Shown: piece after piece, positions 1-7,816 of the stretch
How positions within the stretch are numbered: position 1 is the first letter of the stretch
How the letters are laid out: every line of letters begins with the position of its first letter
Source: Flavobacteriaceae bacterium UBA3159
Lineage (GTDB): Bacteria > Bacteroidota > Bacteroidia > Flavobacteriales > Flavobacteriaceae
Direction: 5' to 3'
DNA: 29,365 bases
NCBI GenBank assembly: GCA_002364535.1
Contig: DEYL01000042.1
Location: forward strand, 1-29,365
Program-made: the position numbers and the translations under genes
Notes under the pieces: model-generated
Told to the model about the DNA's origin: nothing
Databases searched by the model: none
Seen by the model: the letters and a program-made list of their open reading frames with translations, nothing else

Positions 1-198
1 ATTCATCCCTATGATATTGGAAGTATTATGGACAAGCTGGGCATAGCTGTAAGAACAGGGCACCACTGCGCCCAACCCATTATGGATTACTACCAAATCC
101 CTGGAACAGTAAGAGCTTCGTTCTCCTTCTACAACACTTTCGAAGAGATTAATAGTATGGTAGAAGCCCTTAAAAAGGCCATCACCATGTTACAATAA
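1..198 (+). CDS. sufS: SufS cysteine desulfurase, C-terminal fragment
   Basis: Frame 1 is open from the window edge to TAA at 196-198, giving the last 65 residues of a class-V aminotransferase-fold protein. The stretch RTGHHCAQP carries the active-site cysteine loop of SufS-type PLP cysteine desulfurases; this Cys takes sulfur from L-cysteine as a persulfide and passes it to SufE. The following RASFSFYNT and the closing helix are also typical of the SufS C-terminus. The 5' part lies outside the window. The sufE gene follows 16 bases downstream, which supports the call over other class-V aminotransferases. Confidence 0.93.
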   Translation: MHPYDIGSIMDKLGIAVRTGHHCAQPIMDYYQIPGTVRASFSFYNTFEEINSMVEALKKAITMLQ

Positions 199-214
199 AT
201 CACTAATTTTGGGT

Positions 215-640
215 ATGGAAACAATAGAAGCGGCACAAGAGGAAATTGTAGAGGAGTTTTCCATGTTTGAAGACTGGATGCAACGCTACGAGTACATGAT
301 AGAGTTGGGGAAATCACTACCTTTAATCGACCTTCAATTCAAGACCGATGATTACATCATCAAAGGATGCCAAAGTAAGGTATGGGTGCATGCCGATTTG
401 GAAGATAATAAATTGGTTTTTACAGCCGACAGCGATGCCATTATCACCAAAGGCATTATTGCTATTTTGATAAGAGTATTTTCTCATCAACATCCCGATG
501 CCATACTGGAGGCAGATACTGATTTTATCGACAAAATTGGCCTAAAAGAACATTTATCTCCCACCCGTGCTAATGGTTTGGTTTCTATGATCAAACAGTT
601 AAAAATGTATGCCATAGCCTTTAAAACTCAATTGAATTAA
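215..640 (+). CDS. sufE: SufE cysteine desulfuration protein
   Basis: A 141-residue protein of normal SufE length. SufE accepts the persulfide sulfur from SufS and hands it to the SufBCD scaffold for Fe-S cluster assembly in the cytoplasm. The conserved IIKGCQSKVW places the acceptor cysteine at about residue 52, matching the Cys51 region of E. coli SufE. I chose ATG at 215. A TTG at 209 would add only two residues (Met-Gly). The gene sits 16 bases after sufS and 2 bases before the next Suf gene, so it is part of a suf operon. Confidence 0.95.
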   Translation: METIEAAQEEIVEEFSMFEDWMQRYEYMIELGKSLPLIDLQFKTDDYIIKGCQSKVWVHADLEDNKLVFTADSDAIITKGIIAILIRVFSHQHPDAILEADTDFIDKIGLKEHLSPTRANGLVSMIKQLKMYAIAFKTQLN

Positions 641-642
641 TC

Positions 643-969
643 ATGTCAGAAGAAATCATTGAAACAGCCGAACTGGGCGATAAAATTGTCGGGGTACTCA
701 AAACCATCTATGACCCCGAAATCCCTGTTGACATATACGAACTGGGATTGATCTATGATGTCTTTGTCAACGAAGATGCCGATGTCAAAATATTGATGAC
801 CCTAACCACTCCCAACTGCCCTGTGGCGGAAACCCTCCCACGTGAGGTAGAAGAAAAAGTAAAATCCTTGGATGAAGTAAAAGATGCTGAGGTAGAGATC
901 ACCTTTGATCCACCTTGGTCTCAAGATCTGATGAGCGAAGAAGCCAAATTGGAATTAGGAATGCTATAA
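643..969 (+). CDS. SUF-associated DUF59/MIP18-family Fe-S assembly protein (SufT-like)
   Basis: 108 residues forming a single DUF59 (MIP18/PaaD-like) domain. The stretch YDPEIPVDIYELGLIYDV is the family signature near residues 23-40. TTPNCPVAE holds the conserved cysteine, C59, which is thought to take part in Fe-S cluster handling. Proteins of this type are linked to SUF operons and to Fe-S cluster maturation. It starts 2 bases after sufE and its stop directly abuts the next ATG at 970, so the genes are co-transcribed. The exact biochemical role is not shown by sequence. Confidence 0.88.
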   Translation: MSEEIIETAELGDKIVGVLKTIYDPEIPVDIYELGLIYDVFVNEDADVKILMTLTTPNCPVAETLPREVEEKVKSLDEVKDAEVEITFDPPWSQDLMSEEAKLELGML

Positions 970-1479
970 ATGGCCGATACCATTGTCAATCGAGTGGCAG
1001 CTAGTGCCTTGATCACTTTCGATCTTGAAAAACTATATCAAATCGGAACCCGACAGTCTATTGATTTATCCCAATGGTTGGATCAAGGTCTCATCCTAAA
1101 AGAAAAGGAATTCAGAGCGCAACTCAAGGCCCATGACTGGAGTGTCTACCAAGATCAATTCATCGCCTTATACTGTTCAACCGAGGCGATTTTACCCGCC
1201 TGGGCTTCCTTATTGGTTACTACTTACATACAGCCCCTTGCCCGAAAGGTAGTCCTTGGGAATTTAAAAGATTTAGAAGTACAGCTATTTGCTGAAGAAA
1301 TTCGACTTTTAGACTTATCTCCATACAAAAACCAACCAGTGATTATCAAAGGTTGTAGTGAAAAAACTGTCCCTCAGGATGCCTACGTTCAATTGATTGC
1401 CAAACTTCAGCCCGTGGTAAAAAGTCTTTTTTACGGAGAAGCCTGCTCCTCCGTCCCCCTCTACAAAAAAAAGAAATAG
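970..1479 (+). CDS. DUF2480 family protein
   Basis: A 169-residue soluble protein with no signal peptide or membrane segment. It matches my recollection of DUF2480, a Bacteroidota family usually encoded at the end of suf operons. Visible hallmarks are the opening IVNRVAASAL, the central LPAWASLLV, and a C-terminal IIKGCSEKTVPQDAYVQL with one conserved-looking Cys; a second Cys lies near the end (EACSSVP). The IIKGC segment resembles the SufE persulfide loop in wording, but I would not claim homology. The start abuts the preceding stop. The function is unknown; context points to Fe-S assembly. Confidence 0.8.
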   Translation: MADTIVNRVAASALITFDLEKLYQIGTRQSIDLSQWLDQGLILKEKEFRAQLKAHDWSVYQDQFIALYCSTEAILPAWASLLVTTYIQPLARKVVLGNLKDLEVQLFAEEIRLLDLSPYKNQPVIIKGCSEKTVPQDAYVQLIAKLQPVVKSLFYGEACSSVPLYKKKK

Positions 1480-1480
1480 T

Positions 1481-1488
1481 TACTTTTG
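1481..1488 (+). promoter_or_regulatory. Candidate -7 promoter element (TAnnTTTG)
   Basis: TACTTTTG fits the Bacteroidota -7 consensus TAnnTTTG. It starts one base after the DUF2480 stop and lies about 16 bases before the TTG start of the glycosyltransferase. No TTG -33 element is visible at the usual spacing, so the call rests on the -7 box and position only. Confidence 0.4.
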
Positions 1489-1504
1489 GGATAATCGCTA
1501 ACTT

Positions 1505-2779
1505 TTGAAAGATTCTAAAAAAATATTGATTTTGACCTATTACTGGCCTCCCTCAGGAGGTTCGGGCGTTCAACGTTGGATGTATTTTACCAAATACCTG
1601 AAGCAGTTGGGTCGGGAACCCATTGTCATTACTCTAGATGAAAAACAAGCTTCCTATACTGTTCTGGATTTCGAACTCTTGGAAGAGGTAAAAGATATAC
1701 AAGTAATCAGAACCGATACCAAAGAACCGCTAAAAATCTACTCGAAAATTTTGACGGGATCAACCAATAAAGGCATTCCCCAGGGAGCAGTTTCCAAAAA
1801 GGGGTGGTTTTCCAAAATGGCTGCTTTTATCCGAGGGAATTTCTTTATTCCTGATGCCCGAAAAGGCTGGAATACCTTTGCCAAAATAGAAGCGGAAAAG
1901 CTCATCCTTCAACAAGGCATTCAAAAGGTAATCACCACCGGCCCGCCCCATTCCACCCATTTGGTGGGCTTGCAACTAAAAGTGCAATTTGGCATCCAAT
2001 GGTGGGCCGATTTTCGCGATCCTTGGACCGATATTTTTTACAATAAGGACTTATACCGTTCTGCTTGGTCTAAGAGAATAGACGCCCGATGGGAAGAAAA
2101 AGTGTTACAAACCGCAGATGGTATTTTGACCACTGTGGGAGGGGATTTGATTCGCAAACTACAAACCAAAGCACCAGACCAGAGCTTTTATGTATTGCCC
2201 AATGGCTATGACGCTCCAATGATGTCTTCCGTTCCCAAGACCCAACTTAAAGATTTTCATATTGTCTTTACTGGACTATTAACTGAGAATCAGGATTATC
2301 TTTCCCCAATAGGGGTGCTCAATACATTGGCACACCAACACCAAATTCGCCTTTCTTTGGCCGGAAATATAGCTCCAGGAATCATTGAAAAGATAAAAGA
2401 AACCGCCCCCAAAATTGAGGTTGAATACAAAGGATACCTCTCCCACCAAGAAGTCATTGCGCTTATGAAAAGTGGAGACTTGTTACTCAATTTTGTATTT
2501 AGAGGGGCCGACAGGGAAATGATCTCCGGAAAACTATTTGAATACCTCGCCACAGCGATTCCCCTTCTTTCTATTGGTGATCCGCAGTCGGAAGCAGCAA
2601 GGTTTTTAGCCCAAGCCTCTTTAGCTCAAATGATTGATGCCAACGATATTGATTCCCAAAAAATATTTATTCAAAAAGTAGCCCAACAAAAAGGTAAGGC
2701 CAAAAACATCTTACCGGAGATTGAAAATTGGAGCAGGGAAAACATTACAAAGGAATTAAGCGTTATTATCGAAAAGTGA
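1505..2779 (+). CDS. Glycosyltransferase, GT4-like (GT-B fold)
   Basis: 424 residues. The N-terminus (ILILTYYWPPSGGSGVQR) is the glycine-rich first beta strand and loop of GT-B glycosyltransferases, and ADFRDPW is a conserved block seen in the bacterial polysaccharide GT4 group. In the C-terminal half, E338 and E346 form the EX7E motif (REMISGKLFEYLA) that contacts the sugar nucleotide. It probably transfers a sugar in cell-surface polysaccharide or glycolipid synthesis; donor and acceptor cannot be told. The start is TTG: an in-frame TAA at 1499-1501 excludes anything upstream, and no in-frame ATG lies before the conserved N-terminus. The gene may have its own promoter after the suf operon. 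Confidence 0.85.
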   Translation: MKDSKKILILTYYWPPSGGSGVQRWMYFTKYLKQLGREPIVITLDEKQASYTVLDFELLEEVKDIQVIRTDTKEPLKIYSKILTGSTNKGIPQGAVSKKGWFSKMAAFIRGNFFIPDARKGWNTFAKIEAEKLILQQGIQKVITTGPPHSTHLVGLQLKVQFGIQWWADFRDPWTDIFYNKDLYRSAWSKRIDARWEEKVLQTADGILTTVGGDLIRKLQTKAPDQSFYVLPNGYDAPMMSSVPKTQLKDFHIVFTGLLTENQDYLSPIGVLNTLAHQHQIRLSLAGNIAPGIIEKIKETAPKIEVEYKGYLSHQEVIALMKSGDLLLNFVFRGADREMISGKLFEYLATAIPLLSIGDPQSEAARFLAQASLAQMIDANDIDSQKIFIQKVAQQKGKAKNILPEIENWSRENITKELSVIIEK

Positions 2780-2796
2780 AGGCTTGCCTGTGATTT

Positions 2797-3144
2797 TCAA
2801 TCAATAAAATCGTCTCTAATCGGACTAAAGGCATCGATGAGTTCTCCTTCTTCCAAACATACCGCACCGTGGAGGGTATTTGGAGGGACGTAGAAAGAAT
2901 CACCTTTTTGTAATTTTTGGGTCACCCCGTCGATAGTGATTTCAAACACCCCTGATCCGACAAGGGTTGACTGTGAGTGGTGATGCTGGTGTTCGGCCCC
3001 AATACCTCCTTTTTCAAAGTGGACTTGGACCAACATCAGTTGATCGTCATAGCCCAATATTTTTCTTTTGATCTTTGGTTCTAACCCTTCCCATTTGGAA
3101 GAGGAGGTGTTTAAAAATATTTTACTTGACTTGACAGGTTTCAT
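2797..3144 (-). CDS. Small single-domain cupin (KdgF-like)
   Basis: 115 residues, one beta-barrel cupin domain. Motif 1 supplies H52, H54 and Q58 (EHQHHHSQ); motif 2 supplies H92 (VPPNTLHGAV). A Gln in place of the usual Glu among the metal ligands is the set described for KdgF, which linearises unsaturated uronate monosaccharides from pectin or alginate. That is suggestive only, since many uncharacterised cupins share it, and no polysaccharide lyase or uronate gene is nearby. It lies 13 bases downstream of nadD on the same strand, so it probably ends the yicC-gmk-nadD operon. Confidence 0.75.
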   Translation of the reverse strand: MKPVKSSKIFLNTSSSKWEGLEPKIKRKILGYDDQLMLVQVHFEKGGIGAEHQHHHSQSTLVGSGVFEITIDGVTQKLQKGDSFYVPPNTLHGAVCLEEGELIDAFSPIRDDFID

Positions 3145-3157
3145 ATAAAAGGGTTAT

Positions 3158-3739
3158 TTAATGATAAAGATTAAATTTTTGAAGGTAATCTTGAATTTTT
3201 TGTGGAAGTAAATCAGTCAATAATTTTTTATTCTTTAGTGCATTTCGAATCTCAGTCGCTGAAACATTTAATAATGAAGCTTCAAAATAAACAATATTAG
3301 AATGATTTAAAAGAGATGCTGGTATTTTGTCGGACTGGGTGCGGGGATAAACATAGAGCTGAAAGTATTCTAAGATTTGGCGGTACGCTTTCCAATGGTC
3401 GAAATGCATTATGTTGTCTTGACCCAAAAGGAGGGTAAATTGATATTGAGGATATTTTTTTTTAAAATGATCGAGGGTGTTAATGGTATAATTGGGTGAA
3501 GGTAATTCGAATTCTTCTGCACAGGCTTTGAGATTTGATTTATCTTCGATGGCCAATTGGACCATGGCCAATCGATGGTGGTTTTCCATCAATGTATTTT
3601 TTTCCTTGAATGGACTTTGGGGACTGACCACCAACCAAACTTCTTCCAAGTTTGTATTTTGAGCAAAAAATTCTGCCACTGCCAGATGCCCTGTGTGGAT
3701 TGGATTAAAGGAACCAAAAAACAGCCCGATATTTTTCAT
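3158..3739 (-). CDS. nadD: Nicotinate-nucleotide adenylyltransferase
   Basis: 193 residues, the usual NadD size. It transfers AMP from ATP to nicotinate mononucleotide to give deamido-NAD in cytoplasmic NAD synthesis. The nucleotidyltransferase signature GSFNPIHTGH (residues 9-18, with H15 and H18) is intact. GQDN (106-109) and the C-terminal SATEIR (160-165) complete the family motifs. It starts 3 bases after the gmk stop and is followed 13 bases later by the cupin gene. Confidence 0.96.
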   Translation of the reverse strand: MKNIGLFFGSFNPIHTGHLAVAEFFAQNTNLEEVWLVVSPQSPFKEKNTLMENHHRLAMVQLAIEDKSNLKACAEEFELPSPNYTINTLDHFKKKYPQYQFTLLLGQDNIMHFDHWKAYRQILEYFQLYVYPRTQSDKIPASLLNHSNIVYFEASLLNVSATEIRNALKNKKLLTDLLPQKIQDYLQKFNLYH

Positions 3740-3742
3740 TGC

Positions 3743-4315
3743 TTACGCTTGCTCTACAAATGCTTTAACTTTCTGAAACATCTCTTTTTTTGCTTGCTCC
3801 AGGTCGTCATTGACGATCACCACATCAAATTCGGTTGCGGATTCCATTTCCAATTGGGCTTTGGTAAGGCGCTCTTGAATCAGTGCCTCGTCTTCTGTTG
3901 CTCTGGACCGCAGTCGCTCTTCCAAAACCTTCAAATTGGGCGCTTGGATAAAAATCGACAGGGTTTGTTCCGGGTATTGGGATTTGATGTTGAGCCCCCC
4001 CACCACATCGATATCAAAAATGATGTGTTGTCCTGCAGACCATTTGTTTTGCAGTTCTTCACGAAGGGTTCCATAGAACTTAGCAGTATAAACTTCCTCG
4101 TATTCTACAAAAGCATTTTCCAAGATTTTTTTTTGAAAAGCTTCAGGGGTAAAAAAATGATAATCAATACCGTCTTGTTCTTTTCCCCGAGGTGGGCGGG
4201 ATGTGGCCGAAATGGAAAAAGCCATGGGAAGATCATTTTCCAGCAATGCTTTTACCAAGGTGGATTTACCACTTCCCGATGGGGCCGATACCACAATGAG
4301 TTTTCCTTCTTTCAA
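3743..4315 (-). CDS. gmk: Guanylate kinase
   Basis: 190 residues, standard for bacterial guanylate kinase, which converts GMP and ATP to GDP and ADP. The P-loop APSGSGKST is at residues 11-19. SATSRPPRGKEQDGIDYHF is the GMP-binding stretch, and the later FDIDVVGG block belongs to the kinase core. The start codon directly abuts the yicC stop and nadD follows after 3 bases. The yicC-gmk-nadD order is common in this phylum. Confidence 0.97.
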   Translation of the reverse strand: MKEGKLIVVSAPSGSGKSTLVKALLENDLPMAFSISATSRPPRGKEQDGIDYHFFTPEAFQKKILENAFVEYEEVYTAKFYGTLREELQNKWSAGQHIIFDIDVVGGLNIKSQYPEQTLSIFIQAPNLKVLEERLRSRATEDEALIQERLTKAQLEMESATEFDVVIVNDDLEQAKKEMFQKVKAFVEQA

Positions 4316-5173
4316 TTATAAAACATTGAGTAATTGCTCCTTTATTTTTTCCAATTCATCTTTCATTTGGATTACCAGTTTTTGAAGGCCGGCATGGTTG
4401 GCTTTTGATCCTATGGTATTGATCTCTCGGCCGATTTCCTGAGCGATAAAACCCAGTTTTTTTCCGTTTGAAGTATCACTACTCAATGTTTTTTTAAAAT
4501 AATCAATGTGATTTTTCAGCCGTACTTTCTCTTCCGTGATATCGTATTTTTCCAAATAATAAATCAGTTCCTGTTCGAATCGATTTTGATCGATTTCGGC
4601 TTGGAGGGTGTCCAAAGCGGATTTCAATTTTTCCTTAATTTTAGAACTTCTTTCAGGATCGATGATTTCTACTTCTTCACTAAGCCCCTCCAGGTTGTCC
4701 AATCTTTTTTTGAATTCGGTTTCGAGAATTTTTCCTTCATCGGATCGGAATTCAGTCAGGGCATCAATGGCCTTTTTCAACAGGGTTTCGATTAATTCAA
4801 TTTCGGTCTCGTCAAAGTCCTTGATCTCCGTTTTGAGGGTATCGGGCAGTTTAATGGCAATCTTGAGCAACTCCGAACGGTCAAGATCTTCTATTCCTTT
4901 CAGTTGCTCAATGTATTGATTGACAGCAGCAACATTGATGGTTTTTGCATTGGATTCACTCATGTTCTCAATATTGAGGCTCAAATCAATTTTACCTCTT
5001 TTGAGTAACTCCCCCAAAATTTTTTTGAGTTGAACTTCGATTTCCCTCACGTGGATCGGCAGTCGGGTATTGAGTTCTAATCCCTTGCTATTGAGCGAAC
5101 GCAGCTCCAGAATATAGTTTTTATTTTCGAATTGGATTTCGGCCCTACCATAGCCAGTCATTGATTGAATCAT
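4316..5173 (-). CDS. YicC/YloC family endoribonuclease
   Basis: 285 residues. It opens with MIQSMTGYGRAE, the family's near-invariant N-terminus, and ends with the conserved GFIAQEIGREINTIGSKA block of the C-terminal DUF1732 region. YicC proteins are now known as endoribonucleases that act on RNA in the cytoplasm. The middle is rich in charged helical sequence. It is the first gene of the housekeeping trio with gmk and nadD. Only 6 bases separate its ATG from the stop of the upstream DUF1080 gene, so it may be read from a promoter in or before that locus. Confidence 0.94.
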   Translation of the reverse strand: MIQSMTGYGRAEIQFENKNYILELRSLNSKGLELNTRLPIHVREIEVQLKKILGELLKRGKIDLSLNIENMSESNAKTINVAAVNQYIEQLKGIEDLDRSELLKIAIKLPDTLKTEIKDFDETEIELIETLLKKAIDALTEFRSDEGKILETEFKKRLDNLEGLSEEVEIIDPERSSKIKEKLKSALDTLQAEIDQNRFEQELIYYLEKYDITEEKVRLKNHIDYFKKTLSSDTSNGKKLGFIAQEIGREINTIGSKANHAGLQKLVIQMKDELEKIKEQLLNVL

Positions 5174-5179
5174 GTGGTG

Positions 5180-5929
5180 CTAAAGTTCCCTGATTTTGAT
5201 GTTACGATAGCTCACCTTGTCACCGTGATCTTGCAAGCCAATTTTTCCTGTTTTGAATTTTCCAAAATCTCTAAACTTTTTATCATTACCGAATTTGGAG
5301 TTGGAAACTAATGAATCCCACTTTGGTCCTCTCAATGGAAATGTTACTATTTCAAAATCATTCAGCTTTACGATTCCTTCATTGGTATTGTGGTTGATAT
5401 AAATTAGAACATGATTCCACTCCCCTGCAGGATTACACACATCGCTTGTGGGTTGAACCAAATCGTATAGGGCTCCGGCCTGGTGAAATTTTGGATTGAC
5501 AAAAGCATCTCTATGACGTTTATTGTCCAAGACTTGGATTTCAGGACCAGTGTGATAGGGCTTTTCATAGTCTCCCTCTTTTACAGCCCAGAATATTCCA
5601 CTGTTTCCTTTCCTAGAAATTTTCCACTCTAATGAGAGTTCAAAATTTTTAAATTCTCTTTCCGTTACTATATTATGGACCTGCTTTCTTTTTGAGAACA
5701 ATGATTTTTCTCGGGTAAGTTTAGGATCAAAAATCATTTCCCCATTTTCTACGTACCAAGAGGGGCTCATTTCTGACTTATTGAATTGATGCCAGCCATC
5801 AAAGGTTTTACCATCAAATAATGATATCCATTCAACTTGTGGGTCAGACTTCTGTTCTTTTTTATCATGCAATCCAAATGAATGAGTTTTAGTATAAATT
5901 GCAAGGCAAACAATTAAAATTTTTTTCAT
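5180..5929 (-). CDS. DUF1080 / 3-keto-disaccharide hydrolase family protein (paralog A)
   Basis: 249 residues with one PF06439 domain (concanavalin-like jelly roll; members include 3-keto-glycoside hydrolases). Hallmarks are SLFDGKTFDGWHQF, GNSGIFWAV, GPEIQVLDN, a paired HQAGALYDL and the closing GLQDHGDKVSYRNIKIREL. The N-terminus has a short hydrophobic run (ILIVCLAIY) but no clear cleavage site or lipobox, so export is uncertain, unlike its neighbour. It is a tandem paralog of the gene at 6028-6753, nearly identical over the last 20 residues. The likely role is cleavage of a 3-keto-glycoside; the exact substrate is unknown. It ends 6 bases before yicC. Confidence 0.85.
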   Translation of the reverse strand: MKKILIVCLAIYTKTHSFGLHDKKEQKSDPQVEWISLFDGKTFDGWHQFNKSEMSPSWYVENGEMIFDPKLTREKSLFSKRKQVHNIVTEREFKNFELSLEWKISRKGNSGIFWAVKEGDYEKPYHTGPEIQVLDNKRHRDAFVNPKFHQAGALYDLVQPTSDVCNPAGEWNHVLIYINHNTNEGIVKLNDFEIVTFPLRGPKWDSLVSNSKFGNDKKFRDFGKFKTGKIGLQDHGDKVSYRNIKIREL

Positions 5930-6027
5930 TGTAAAATCTCTTAAATTATGTGTTTTATGCTAAATATTTTTTGGTTCACCAATTGTTTTGTAAAGGATCA
6001 AGTAATTATTTAATTGAATCCAAAGAA

Positions 6028-6753
6028 CTAAAGTTCTCTAATCTTAATATTTCGGTAACTTACTCCATCACCGTGATCTTGAAGGCCAATTTTTCCTGTT
6101 TTAAGTTTTGCAAAATCTTTCCAAGTGGCAAATTTAGAATTGGAAATTAGGGCATCCCATTCTGGTCCACTCAAAGGGAAAGTTACAATTTCCACTTCAT
6201 TGAGTATAACAATTCCCTTATTAGCCTTGTGATCAATTGAGATCAAATAATGATTCCATTCTCCAGCTGGCTTGGTTTCATCACTTGAGGGCTGAACCAT
6301 ATCATAAAGCGAACCTGCTTGGTGGTAATTCATTTTGACGAATGAATCTGGGTGACGTTCATTATCAATCACTTGAATTTCAGGTCCATTCTGGTAGGGA
6401 GTTGAGTAATTTTCACCCTCTATAACACTCCAAAAAATCCCACTGTTGCCTCCCTCAGAAATTTTCCATTCTATCGAAAGCTCAAAATTAGTGAATTCCC
6501 CATCACTTACAATATCATGTCCTTTTCCGCTTCCAGTTCCATCAGGTAATACCATCGCCCCATCCTCGATGATCCACGCAGGGCTCATTTCGTTGCTGTT
6601 GAATTGATGCCAACCTTTAAAGGAGTCGCCATCAAATAAGTTAACCCATTCTTTTTGAGCTGGGGGAGCCTCGGCAGTTGTTACCTTTTTTTTAGCGATT
6701 TGTTTACAAGCGACACCAAGTGAGACTAATACAATTATTAATATTTTTTTCAT
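6028..6753 (-). CDS. DUF1080 / 3-keto-disaccharide hydrolase family lipoprotein (paralog B)
   Basis: 241 residues when started at ATG 6753. The open frame extends to 6846, but that would overlap the upstream isomerase gene and put the signal peptide inside the protein. MKKILIIVLVSLGVACK reads as a lipoprotein signal with Cys16 as the probable lipidated residue, though the box is looser than the classic LxxC. The PF06439 domain follows, with NLFDGDSFKGWHQF, GNSGIFWSV, GPEIQVIDN and GLQDHGDGVSYRNIKIREL. It is predicted to act in the periplasm or at the outer membrane on 3-keto-glycosides. It starts 10 bases after the isomerase stop, so the two are co-transcribed. Confidence 0.87.
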   Translation of the reverse strand: MKKILIIVLVSLGVACKQIAKKKVTTAEAPPAQKEWVNLFDGDSFKGWHQFNSNEMSPAWIIEDGAMVLPDGTGSGKGHDIVSDGEFTNFELSIEWKISEGGNSGIFWSVIEGENYSTPYQNGPEIQVIDNERHPDSFVKMNYHQAGSLYDMVQPSSDETKPAGEWNHYLISIDHKANKGIVILNEVEIVTFPLSGPEWDALISNSKFATWKDFAKLKTGKIGLQDHGDGVSYRNIKIREL

Positions 6754-6763
6754 TTGTTTTTGA

Positions 6764-7816
6764 TTAGAGGTTGAGAATTTTTTTAAGGTGATCTTCATCG
6801 ATTTCGGAGCCGGCAAAGTCGTCAAAGGTTTTTTGAGTGGCTTCAATTATGTGTGATTGTATAAAAGGTGCACCTTCCCGGGCTCCTTGCTCGGGACTTT
6901 TGATACAGCACTCCCATTCCATCACGGCCCAGACATCACAGCCGTATTCAGTAAGTTTGGTAAAAATAGTTTTAAAGTCTATTTGTCCATCACCAGGAGA
7001 GCGATAGCGACCTGCACGATCGATCCAATCGCCATAGCCTCCGAAGGCTCCTTTTTTTCCGGTGGGTTTGAACTCCGAATCTTTCACATGGAAAGATTTG
7101 ATGAACTCATGGTAGTGATCAATGTATTCAATATAGTCCAGTTGTTGCAGTACAAAGTGACTGGGATCATAGAGAATATTTGCTCTTTTGTGGTTTCCGG
7201 TGGCTTCCAAAAAACGTTCAAACGTTACCCCATCGTGGAGGTCCTCACCGGGGTGGATTTCATAGCAAACGTCCACACCGTTTTCATCAAAGGTGTTGAG
7301 AATTGGCAGCCATCTGTCAGCCAATTCTTTAAATCCCATTTCCACTAATCCATCAGGTCGTTGCGGCCAGGGATGCCAAGTATGCCACAACAAAGCACCG
7401 GAGAAAGTTGCGTGGGCGTTCAGTCCCATTCTGTTACTTGCTTTAGCAGCTTTTTTGAGGGTTTCTATTGCCCACTGGGTTCGTGCTTTTGGATTATTTT
7501 TATAGGCATCGGGTGCAAAATTGTCAAACATCAAGTCATAGGCAGGATGCACGGCTACCAATTGTCCTTGGAGGTGAGTGGAGAGTTCTGTGATTTCCAA
7601 CCCATAGGAATTGATTTTTCCTTTGAGCTCATCACAGTAGATCTGACTTTCGGCTGCTTTGTCTAAATCGATTAAAAAGCTTTCCCAAGTAGGAATTTGA
7701 ATTCCTTTGTACCCCAAGTCGGCAGCCCATTGGCACATTCCGTCCAGGCTGTTAAAAGGCGCATGCTTGTCGACAAACTGCGCCAAAAAAACCGCAGGCC
7801 CTTTTATGGTTTTCAT
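6764..7816 (-). CDS. Sugar phosphate isomerase/epimerase family protein (AP endonuclease-2-like TIM barrel)
   Basis: 350 residues. This is a xylose-isomerase-like TIM barrel with the metal-binding acidic and His set visible: E186 (CYEIHPG), D217 (LYDPSHF), H243 (SFHVKDSE) and E300 (VMEWECC). Such enzymes isomerise or epimerise sugars or keto-sugars, and relatives sit beside DUF1080 and Gfo/Idh/MocA genes in 3-keto-glycoside loci. I chose ATG at 7816, giving an ATGA overlap with the stop of the upstream oxidoreductase; a start at 7837 would add only MGKHGKS inside that gene. No signal peptide is seen, so it is cytoplasmic. The substrate is not determinable. Confidence 0.87.
   Translation of the reverse strand: MKTIKGPAVFLAQFVDKHAPFNSLDGMCQWAADLGYKGIQIPTWESFLIDLDKAAESQIYCDELKGKINSYGLEITELSTHLQGQLVAVHPAYDLMFDNFAPDAYKNNPKARTQWAIETLKKAAKASNRMGLNAHATFSGALLWHTWHPWPQRPDGLVEMGFKELADRWLPILNTFDENGVDVCYEIHPGEDLHDGVTFERFLEATGNHKRANILYDPSHFVLQQLDYIEYIDHYHEFIKSFHVKDSEFKPTGKKGAFGGYGDWIDRAGRYRSPGDGQIDFKTIFTKLTEYGCDVWAVMEWECCIKSPEQGAREGAPFIQSHIIEATQKTFDDFAGSEIDEDHLKKILNL

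Noticed and set aside
1349..1381. IIKGC in DUF2480 as a SufE-like persulfide loop
   Set aside because: Only five residues agree with SufE and the rest of the protein does not align, so homology is not supported.
3557..4321. A 254-codon + strand frame across nadD and gmk
   Set aside because: It is antisense to two clearly identified enzymes and has a Cys/Phe/His-rich composition typical of a shadow frame.
6857..7666. Overlapping + strand frames opposite the isomerase gene
   Set aside because: The - strand frame contains all four metal ligands of the isomerase family; the + strand frames show no motif.
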